6,728 nucleotides of DNA from Candidatus Latescibacterota bacterium (GTDB taxonomy: Bacteria; Krumholzibacteriota; Krumholzibacteriia; WVZY01; JAKEHA01). The stretch is taken from positions 1 through 6,728 of the forward strand of contig JAKEHA010000127.1 of NCBI GenBank assembly GCA_022615275.1, written 5' to 3'. The translations under genes were made by a program, and so were the position numbers. The notes beneath the pieces were generated by a model. The model saw nothing but the letters and a program-made list of their open reading frames with translations, did not search any database and had not been told where the DNA came from. Below are positions 1 through 4,883 of the stretch, piece by piece (the stretch's first letter is position 1; every line of letters starts with the position of its first letter).

Positions 1-290
1 AGCGCGGGCGCACCCGCGGTACCGAGCGCCGCGACCAGGCGCTTGTTGACCGCACCTGCCAGCACCATCACGGCGATGTCGCGGGTGGCGGTGTCGGTGA
101 CACGAAGCCCGTCGACGAAACGCGTCTCGCGCCCCATCTCGCGCAGCACGGCACTCAGCGCCGAGCCGCCGCCGTGGACGACCAGCACGCGGTGCCCGCC
201 GTGGGCGAGATCGACCACGACGCGCGCGAAGGGTTGGACGACCGAAGCGTCGTCGAGGGCGGCTCCGCCGATCTTCACGACCAGCTTCAC
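1..290 (-). CDS. argB: Acetylglutamate kinase, N-terminal 96 residues (cut by left edge)
   Basis: Cytosolic kinase that phosphorylates N-acetylglutamate with ATP, the second step of arginine biosynthesis. The visible part begins VKLVVKIGGAAL, the amino-acid-kinase phosphate-binding start. It continues with the glycine loop VVHGGGSAL (residues 37-45) and the substrate-binding stretch FVDGLRVTD (58-66, GLRVTD being typical of ArgB). VNKRLVAALG (81-90) also fits the family. The start is a GTG at 290-288 that shares four bases (GTGA) with the argC stop, with a GAGGGG ribosome site at 301-296 inside argC. This arrangement implies translational coupling. The loop reads HGGGS rather than the more usual HGGGP. 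The remaining two-thirds of the protein lies beyond the window. The identification is from recalled family motifs and is secure. Confidence 0.95.
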   Translation of the reverse strand, partial: MKLVVKIGGAALDDASVVQPFARVVVDLAHGGHRVLVVHGGGSALSAVLREMGRETRFVDGLRVTDTATRDIAVMVLAGAVNKRLVAALGTAGAPA

Positions 291-1333
291 AGCAACCCCT
301 CGGTCTGGTCGAAGCCGAGCATGACGTTCATGTTCTGCACCGCTTGTCCGGCCGCGCCCTTGACCAAGTTATCGAGGCACGAGACCAACACCACGCGCGG
401 GCCGTCGGGTTCCATCGCAAAACCGACGTCGCAATAGTTGGTGTGGAGCGAGAAGCGAATCTCCGGAAGCCGCGCACTCCCGTGTACGCGTAAAAACGAC
501 GCGCGCGCGTAGAACTCCCGCAGGCACGCGGCGAGGTCGGTCGCGCGCGTCCCGTCCTTGGCGCGGACGTAGATGGTCGCGAGAATGCCGCGCGGAATCG
601 GCAACAGGTGGGGCGTAAACTGGAGCTGGCCGTCGTCCAGGCCCAGCTGCTCGCGCATCTCGCCGGCGTGCCGATGCCCGAACACATTGTAAGCAGAGAG
701 GTTACCACTCACCTCAACGAAGTGAGTACGCGCCGTCGGCTGCTTGCCGGCACCCGAGACGCCCGACTTCGCGTCGCAGATGACGCCGTGCTCCAGTTCC
801 AGCAAACCGCCGTCGATCCACGCGGCCAGCGCCAGGATGACCGAGGTCGCGTAGCAGCCCGCATTCGCGACCAGGCGCGCGCCGGCAATCTCCGGTGCAT
901 TGAGCTCGGGAATCCCGTACGCCGCGGACGCGTCGAGGAGCGAAGCCGCGACCGGGTTGGCGTCCGCGAAGGCGTACACGGCGCGGTTGGCGGCGTTCTT
1001 CAGGCGCCACGCCCCGCTCAAGTCGACGACTCGGTAGCCCCGCTCGACCGCTTCGGGTGCGAGCCGGCGCGACACCTCGTGCGGGGTGCACAAAAACAGC
1101 ACGTCGGTGCCGGAATCTCGCAGGCGATCCCAGGCGAAGCGCTCGATCGAGAGAGCGCGCGCGGAACCCGCGCTCTGTGGATAGAGCTCGGCGAAGTCGC
1201 CGGCGGCGCCGTCCTCGCGGTCGTGCAGGAGCAACGGCGTCCGGCAATGCGGATGCTTGATCAGGAGACGGGTGAGTTCAGCGCCGGTATAGCCCGTGGC
1301 GCCGACCACCGCGGGCTGCACGGTGGCGTGCAC
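287..1333 (-). CDS. argC: N-acetyl-gamma-glutamyl-phosphate reductase
   Basis: NADPH-dependent reduction of N-acetylglutamyl phosphate to the semialdehyde, the step after ArgB. The 348 residues match the usual length of about 345. The Rossmann start VVGATGYTGAEL lies at residues 9-20. The catalytic cysteine is C160 in VANAGCYATS, and DAKSGVSGAGK is at 187-197. The histidine motif GHRHAGEM at 219-226 supplies the second catalytic residue, and LDNLVKGAAGQAVQNMN at 320-336 is the conserved C-terminal helix. I chose the GTG at 1333-1331 because it overlaps the argR stop (TAGTG) and has GGGAG 11 bases upstream. A second in-frame GTG at 1321-1319, giving MQPAVVGATG, is a credible alternative. The reading frame stays open upstream through argR, but that extension looks nothing like ArgC. 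It sits between argR and argB in one operon. Confidence 0.96.
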   Translation of the reverse strand: MHATVQPAVVGATGYTGAELTRLLIKHPHCRTPLLLHDREDGAAGDFAELYPQSAGSARALSIERFAWDRLRDSGTDVLFLCTPHEVSRRLAPEAVERGYRVVDLSGAWRLKNAANRAVYAFADANPVAASLLDASAAYGIPELNAPEIAGARLVANAGCYATSVILALAAWIDGGLLELEHGVICDAKSGVSGAGKQPTARTHFVEVSGNLSAYNVFGHRHAGEMREQLGLDDGQLQFTPHLLPIPRGILATIYVRAKDGTRATDLAACLREFYARASFLRVHGSARLPEIRFSLHTNYCDVGFAMEPDGPRVVLVSCLDNLVKGAAGQAVQNMNVMLGFDQTEGLL

Positions 1334-1773
1334 TAGTTGAGGATCTCCCGGATGCGTCGGACGAGTAGGGTGGCGTGCCTCGGGTCGGGCGAAACGATGA
1401 GGATGGTGTCGTCGCCGCCCACGGTGCCCAGCACTTCGGGCCAGCTCTCGGCGTCGAGCGCGGCGGCGACTCCCTGGGCGCTGCCCGCGCTGGTGCGCAC
1501 CACGACCAGGTTCTGCGCCGCCTTGGCATCGAGCACGAACTCGCGCACCAGCCGTTCGACCGAGACCAGGTGACCCTTGGCGCGGTCTTCGGGGAGGAAC
1601 GAGTAGCCTTCCGGCGTCTTGACCAGGCCCAGCTCGTGGATGTCGCGCGAGAGCGTGGCCTGCGTGACGGCGTGGCCGCGCCGCGAGAGGTGCAGGCGCA
1701 ACTCGTCCTGGCTCGCCACCGACTTCTTGGTGACGATGTCCTGGATGATCTTCTGCCGGGAAAGCTTCGACAT
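1333..1773 (-). CDS. argR: Arginine repressor ArgR
   Basis: Arginine-dependent DNA-binding hexamer that represses biosynthetic genes. The 146 residues are close to the usual 150-156. The N-terminal winged helix-turn-helix covers about residues 1-70. Its recognition helix VTQATLSRDIHELGLVK (36-52) is the family signature, with Ser42-Arg43 at the DNA-contacting positions. The C-terminal half carries GTVGGDDTILIV (116-127), whose paired aspartates (D121, D122) bind arginine in known ArgR proteins. The ATG at 1773-1771 gives the normal N-terminus, with a weak GGA 10-12 bases upstream. It is the first gene of an argRCB operon, and its promoter carries two ARG-box-like palindromes, so it probably controls its own transcription and that of argC and argB. 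No residue that I would expect to be essential is missing. Confidence 0.96.
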   Translation of the reverse strand: MSKLSRQKIIQDIVTKKSVASQDELRLHLSRRGHAVTQATLSRDIHELGLVKTPEGYSFLPEDRAKGHLVSVERLVREFVLDAKAAQNLVVVRTSAGSAQGVAAALDAESWPEVLGTVGGDDTILIVSPDPRHATLLVRRIREILN

Positions 1774-1806
1774 GTATAACTATTCCGTAGGTGGCATTAT
1801 TATGCA
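1773..1806 (-). promoter_or_regulatory. Tandem ARG-box-like operators
   Basis: Two palindromes each match the ArgR core consensus TGAATwwwwATTCA at 11 of 14 positions on the minus strand: TGCATAATAATGCC (1806-1793) and GGAATAGTTATACA (1786-1773). Their centres are 20 bp apart, about two helical turns. As 18-bp boxes they would be separated by 2 bp, close to the 2-3 bp known for paired ARG boxes in enterobacteria. One covers the -10 hexamer, and the other covers the likely transcription start and the first base of the argR ATG. The region is a local AT-rich island in GC-rich DNA. Binding is inferred, not shown. Confidence 0.7.
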
Positions 1807-1823
1807 TCCGCCGGAAACGTCAA
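1796..1823 (-). promoter_or_regulatory. Predicted sigma70-type promoter of argRCB
   Basis: Reading the minus strand, TTGACG (1823-1818, 5 of 6 to the -35 consensus) is followed after 16 bp by AATAAT (1801-1796, 5 of 6 to the -10 consensus). Transcription would start near 1789, giving a 5' leader of about 16 bases before the argR ATG. The -10 hexamer lies inside one ARG-box-like palindrome, so a bound repressor would block polymerase. Matches were made by eye. Confidence 0.7.
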
Positions 1824-1858
1824 GGAGAAATTTCCCTCGCCCGGCGGGCGCCATCGTC

Positions 1859-1864
1859 TATACT
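1859..1864 (+). promoter_or_regulatory. Candidate -10 box (TATACT) for the TMEM175-type gene
   Basis: TATACT matches the -10 consensus at 5 of 6 positions and ends 8 bases before the ATG at 1873, so the mRNA would begin at or within about two bases of the start codon. No Shine-Dalgarno sequence precedes that ATG, which fits a leaderless message. No convincing -35 hexamer is found 16-18 bp upstream, so support is limited. Confidence 0.4.
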
Positions 1865-1872
1865 CCGCCGCC

Positions 1873-2448
1873 ATGACCAAGAACCGGCTCGAAGCCTTCA
1901 GCGACGGCGTCCTCGCCATCGTCATCACGATTCTGGTCCTGGAGCTGAAGATCCCGCACGGCACCGATTTCACCGCGCTGCGCCCGCTTCTGCCCGTGTT
2001 CCTCACCTACGTGCTGAGCTTCGTCTACCTCGCCATCTACTGGAACAACCACCACCACATGCTCCACACCGTCCACAAGGTGAACGGGCGGATCCTGTGG
2101 GCGAATCTGCATCTGTTGTTCTGGCTGTCGCTGATCCCGTTCGTGACGGGCTGGATGGGCGAGAATCACTTCGCGGCAGAGCCGACGGCGCTCTACGGCG
2201 TCGTGCTATTGATGGCGGCCATCGCGTACACCATCCTGCGGGTCGAGATCGTGCGCCACCACGGGCCCGACTCGATCCTGGCCACCGCGGTGGGGCGTGA
2301 CGCCAAGGGCAAGATTTCGATTCTGGCCTACGTCACCGCGATTGCCCTGGCGTTCGTCGACCAGCGCATCTCCGACGCGCTGTACATCGCTGTCGCGCTC
2401 ATGTGGCTCGTCCCGGACCGGCGCATCGAGTCCCGGATGCAATCGTAA
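1873..2448 (+). CDS. TMEM175-family potassium channel (DUF1211)
   Basis: Bacterial TMEM175 proteins are one-repeat, six-helix membrane proteins that assemble as tetramers and form potassium-selective leak channels. The 191 residues begin with the family signature in helix 1: RLEAFSDGVLAIVITILVLE (residues 5-24), in which the R-x-x-x-F-S-D motif is invariant. Further hydrophobic segments lie at about 37-57, 74-94, 103-122, 148-162 and 168-180, giving six helices. The histidine-rich WNNHHHMLH stretch (57-65) after helix 2 is also typical. The ATG at 1873 has no ribosome site and lies just after a TATACT element, so translation may be leaderless. The gene diverges from argR, sharing a 99-bp intergenic region, and its stop is 6 bp from the stop of the convergent gene. 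Family assignment is secure; channel activity is inferred from homologues. Confidence 0.88.
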   Translation: MTKNRLEAFSDGVLAIVITILVLELKIPHGTDFTALRPLLPVFLTYVLSFVYLAIYWNNHHHMLHTVHKVNGRILWANLHLLFWLSLIPFVTGWMGENHFAAEPTALYGVVLLMAAIAYTILRVEIVRHHGPDSILATAVGRDAKGKISILAYVTAIALAFVDQRISDALYIAVALMWLVPDRRIESRMQS

Positions 2449-2454
2449 CGGTCG

Positions 2455-3309
2455 TTAGAACGAGAACACGATCCCGACTTCCGGCGCCCAGTCGGCGGCC
2501 TTGGACGTGACCCCGAACGCGCTGTTGAGCTTGACCACGATCTTGTCGGTCGTGATGTGCCATTGCGCCTCCGGGATCATCTCTACCTCGTCCTGACTCC
2601 CCTCGATGCCGAGGTAGATTCGCCACGACGGCGATAGCCGGTTCAGGTACTCGAGCGCGTATTCGCCGAACTCCGTCGCCGACTCCTCCATCGAGTATTC
2701 GGCCGCCAGGCGGAGCGACATCGTGCCGAAGGAGAAGCCCCGCACCGCGCCGAAGCCGAGCTTGAACTCCCAGTCGGGCGTCCCGATGAGCACCTTGTCT
2801 TCCTGCTGCGGCGAAACGAGTTCGAGGTAGCTGAAGAATTCCGGGCGGGAATCGGTCTCGCGGGCTAGACGCGCGCGAATCTGTCCCTCGACGTCTCCCG
2901 TCCCCGACTCTTCGATCTCGCCGGGAACGTCCGTGGGATCGTCCGGCGACGTCTCCAACTCGGCCCCGATGTACACGGCCATTTCGAACTCCAGCGCGAT
3001 CCAATCGGTGACGCCGTACGCGAGGAAAATCAGGTATTCCTCCGCGCGATACTTGCCCCGAAAGTCCATGTCGAGGCCGTAGCCCAGCTCGTCGGGCGTG
3101 TATTCGGCGTCGTCGTCCTGGTAGTACTCGAAGAACGGATACACGAGCAGCTCGCCCTTCTTGATATAGGTGCCGAACATCGACGTCGGCTGGCCGGTGC
3201 CGCGGTCCTCGAGACGGGCGGGGAGTTCTTCGGCCTGCGCGCGCGCGGGCAACGGCGTTACGAAAAAGACGGTGGCAGCGGTTGCAAGCAGGACGACGGA
3301 CTTCGACAT
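2455..3309 (-). CDS. Exported, probable outer-membrane beta-barrel protein of unknown function
   Basis: 284 residues. The N-terminus is a typical Sec signal peptide: MSKS, a hydrophobic run VVLLATAATVFFVTPL, then PARAQA with likely cleavage after A26. The mature part alternates aromatic/aliphatic and polar residues in strand-like stretches, such as ELLVYPFFEYY (53-63), EYLIFLAYGVTDWIALEFEMAVYIGAEL (91-118) and WRIYLGIEG (229-237). It ends VGIVFSF, and a terminal phenylalanine on an amphipathic strand is the usual outer-membrane barrel signal. Loops are strongly acidic, for example QDDDAEYTPDE (64-74) and DDPTDVPGEIEE (123-134). The style resembles transporter-like or MetA-pathway barrels, but I do not recognise a specific family. 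The start has AAGGAG 6 bases upstream. It is monocistronic as far as can be seen, converging on the TMEM175-type gene and diverging from the GNAT gene. Confidence 0.8.
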   Translation of the reverse strand: MSKSVVLLATAATVFFVTPLPARAQAEELPARLEDRGTGQPTSMFGTYIKKGELLVYPFFEYYQDDDAEYTPDELGYGLDMDFRGKYRAEEYLIFLAYGVTDWIALEFEMAVYIGAELETSPDDPTDVPGEIEESGTGDVEGQIRARLARETDSRPEFFSYLELVSPQQEDKVLIGTPDWEFKLGFGAVRGFSFGTMSLRLAAEYSMEESATEFGEYALEYLNRLSPSWRIYLGIEGSQDEVEMIPEAQWHITTDKIVVKLNSAFGVTSKAADWAPEVGIVFSF

Positions 3310-3366
3310 CAGATTCTCCTTGATAGGGGGGAGGTATCGTGATGTGGAACACTCGAGCCCCGCCGT

Positions 3367-3395
3367 TTGTGACGGTTCGGAGGGTGGAGTATACT
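3367..3395 (+). promoter_or_regulatory. Predicted promoter of the GNAT-lipoprotein-reductase cluster
   Basis: TTGTGA (3367-3372, 4 of 6) and TATACT (3390-3395, 5 of 6) are separated by 17 bp. The expected transcription start, about 7 bases after the -10 box, falls on the GTG at 3402, so this would be a leaderless message. The -10 box lies within a perfect 10-bp palindrome, GAGTATACTC (3387-3396), which could instead or also be a protein-binding site or serve the opposite strand. Confidence 0.5.
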
Positions 3396-3401
3396 CGGCT
3401 C

Positions 3402-3920
3402 GTGCGTCGAATCGCGAACGTTCGCCGGGTCCGGTTGTTTCTCGCCGAGCCCCGCGATGCGGCGGCGATCGCGGCGCTTCGCAACCGCGCGGCGGACGCT
3501 CTCACGGACGCATTCGGTCCGGGTCACTGGTCGTCGCACGCCTCGGAAAAGGGCGTGCGCTCGGGGATGAAGCGCTCGAGCGTCTATGTGGCGCGCCGGC
3601 GGGGGAGGATCGTGGCCACGCTCACGTTACAGACGCGCAAGCCGTGGGCCATCGACATGGCGTATTTCTCGCCGCGCACGCGACCGCTGTACTTGATCGA
3701 TATGGCCGTCGAGCCGACGCTGCAACGAGCCGGTATCGGGCGCGCGTGCCTGGAAGCGGCGCGTGGAATCGCGGCGCGATTGCCCGCGGACGCGATTCGC
3801 CTGGACGCGTACGACGCCGAGGCGGGTGCTGGGACGTTTTACGCGAAATGCGGCTATCGCGAAGTGGGCCGGGTCGTCTATCGAAACACGCCGCTGGTGT
3901 ACTATGAGATCGTCGTGTAG
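3402..3920 (+). CDS. GNAT-family N-acetyltransferase
   Basis: GNAT enzymes transfer an acetyl group from acetyl-CoA to an amine; the substrate here is unknown. From the GTG at 3402 the protein has 172 residues, normal for the family. It begins VRLFLAEPRDAAAIAALRN (residues 10-28), the usual strand 1 and helix 1. Strand 4, LYLIDMAVEPTLQ (96-108), leads into the acetyl-CoA pyrophosphate loop QRAGIG (108-113, Q-x-x-G-x-G). FYAKCGYREVG (146-156) is the typical motif B region. The start is uncertain. The GTG at 3402 fits the promoter at 3367-3395, whereas an in-frame ATG at 3342 has a strong GGAGG 7 bases upstream but would add 20 atypical residues. The next gene begins 15 bp after the stop, so co-transcription is likely. 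Confidence 0.88.
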   Translation: MRRIANVRRVRLFLAEPRDAAAIAALRNRAADALTDAFGPGHWSSHASEKGVRSGMKRSSVYVARRRGRIVATLTLQTRKPWAIDMAYFSPRTRPLYLIDMAVEPTLQRAGIGRACLEAARGIAARLPADAIRLDAYDAEAGAGTFYAKCGYREVGRVVYRNTPLVYYEIVV

Positions 3921-3935
3921 CCCGAGGAGGTTCCC

Positions 3936-4160
3936 ATGAGCAGCCGTCGATCGGCATTGGTATGGGGGATCGCGATGGCCTCTGTGGTGGCAGCGTGCTC
4001 GAAGCAAGCGGACCAGGCGTCGCGAGAGCCGCGCACGCTCACGCAGGCGCAACGCGACAGCGCGATCGCGGCCTCCCCGCTCCCGGGCGCGGGCACGCTC
4101 GGCAAGGCCCTGGAAGTCGCCGATTCGGCGGACGCGCGCGCGGACGAGTCGGAACCGTGA
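3936..4160 (+). CDS. Small predicted lipoprotein, 74 residues
   Basis: Short secreted and lipid-anchored protein of unknown role. A positively charged N-terminus (MSSRRS) is followed by a hydrophobic run (ALVWGIAMASVVAA) and a lipobox VAAC with the modified cysteine at C21. The mature part, about 53 residues, is polar and helix-prone. It includes LTQAQRDSAIAASPLPGAG (residues 35-53) and an acidic tail ending DESEP. There is no domain I can name. The ATG has a strong GAGGAGG site 5 bases upstream, so the gene is very likely real despite its size. It lies 15 bp after the acetyltransferase gene and 22 bp before the NADP-binding oxidoreductase gene, probably in the same transcript. Similar R-D-S-A-I-x-A-S-x-L-P-G stretches seem familiar from small lipoproteins of GC-rich environmental bacteria, but I cannot verify that here. 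Confidence 0.8.
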   Translation: MSSRRSALVWGIAMASVVAACSKQADQASREPRTLTQAQRDSAIAASPLPGAGTLGKALEVADSADARADESEP

Positions 4161-4182
4161 TCTCATAACAGAGGAGTCGATC

Positions 4183-4818
4183 ATGAAAGTCGGTATTTTG
4201 GGCTCGGGAGACGTCGGTAAGGCGCTGGCCGCCGGGTTTTCGCAGCACCGTCACTCCGTGACGATCGGAACGCGCGATCCCGCCAAGCTGGCGGCGTTCG
4301 CGTCGCAGCGCCAGGGCGTGCGCGTCGCCAGCTTCCGCGAGACGTCGACGTTCGGCGACGTCATCGTCCTGGCCGTCAAGGGATCGGCTGCGGCGGACGT
4401 CCTGCGCGACGCCGACGAGGACCACATCGAAGGCAAGATCGTCATCGACACCACCAACCCGATTTCGGACACACCGCCCAAGAACGGCGTGCTCGATTAC
4501 TTCACCAGCGAAGAGAGCCTGATGGAGCGATTGCAGCGCGAATTCTCGGGTGCGCGCTTCGTCAAGGCGTTCAGCTGCGTGGGAAGCGCGCTCATGGTGC
4601 ACCCGAAGCTGTCCGGCGGCCCGCCGACGATGTTCATCTGCGGCAACGACGCCGAAGCGAAGAACACGGTCACCGGAGTTCTCGACCAATTCGGCTGGGA
4701 AGTCGAAGACCTGGGTGCGGTCGAAGCGGCGCGCGCGATCGAGCCGCTGGCGGTGCTCTGGTGCATCCCGGGGTTCCTTCGCAACGATTGGGTGCACGCC
4801 TTCAAGATGCTCCGCTAG
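4183..4818 (+). CDS. NADPH-dependent F420 reductase-like oxidoreductase
   Basis: A 211-residue Rossmann-fold protein of the COG2085 family (predicted dinucleotide-binding enzymes related to F420H2:NADP oxidoreductase). The dinucleotide loop GILGSGDVGKAL is at residues 4-15. GTRDP follows at 29-33, where Thr30-Arg31 after the second strand suggests NADP(H) rather than NAD(H). VIDTTNPIS (87-95), VKAFSCVGS (127-135), FICGNDAEAK (151-160) and EAARAIEPLAVLW (181-193) match the family's conserved blocks. Family members act on diverse substrates, so the name does not establish that this organism makes F420; no F420 biosynthesis gene is in view. GAGGAG lies 6 bases before the ATG. It is the last gene of the plus-strand cluster and is followed after 7 bases by a strong hairpin. 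Confidence 0.87.
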   Translation: MKVGILGSGDVGKALAAGFSQHRHSVTIGTRDPAKLAAFASQRQGVRVASFRETSTFGDVIVLAVKGSAAADVLRDADEDHIEGKIVIDTTNPISDTPPKNGVLDYFTSEESLMERLQREFSGARFVKAFSCVGSALMVHPKLSGGPPTMFICGNDAEAKNTVTGVLDQFGWEVEDLGAVEAARAIEPLAVLWCIPGFLRNDWVHAFKMLR

Positions 4819-4825
4819 AGGCGAA

Positions 4826-4856
4826 ACGCCCCCGCGGTCTAAGACCGCGAGGGCGT
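4826..4856. terminator. Hairpin between convergent genes, candidate bidirectional terminator
   Basis: The arms 4826-4839 (ACGCCCCCGCGGTC) and 4843-4856 (GACCGCGAGGGCGT) pair over 14 positions with one C-A mismatch (4832 with 4850) and a 3-base TAA loop. It begins 7 bases after the oxidoreductase stop and lies 27 bases beyond the stop of the convergent lipoprotein gene. Neither side has a long T run; the minus strand has only TTT directly after the stem. Position and stability support a terminator, but an intrinsic mechanism is unproven. Confidence 0.65.
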
Positions 4857-4883
4857 CTCGTGGGGAGTATTCGTCGTCAGGAA

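Noticed and set aside
608..1336. A 242-codon plus-strand open frame opposite argC.
   Set aside because: It is the antisense of a clearly identified gene, has no recognisable domain and is expected from codon bias.
1334..1807. The argC reading frame remains open upstream through all of argR, which would give a 506-residue fused protein starting at 1807.
   Set aside because: The extra residues are arginine- and proline-rich with no resemblance to ArgC, and argR is clearly coded there in another frame. Long open frames are expected in GC-rich DNA.
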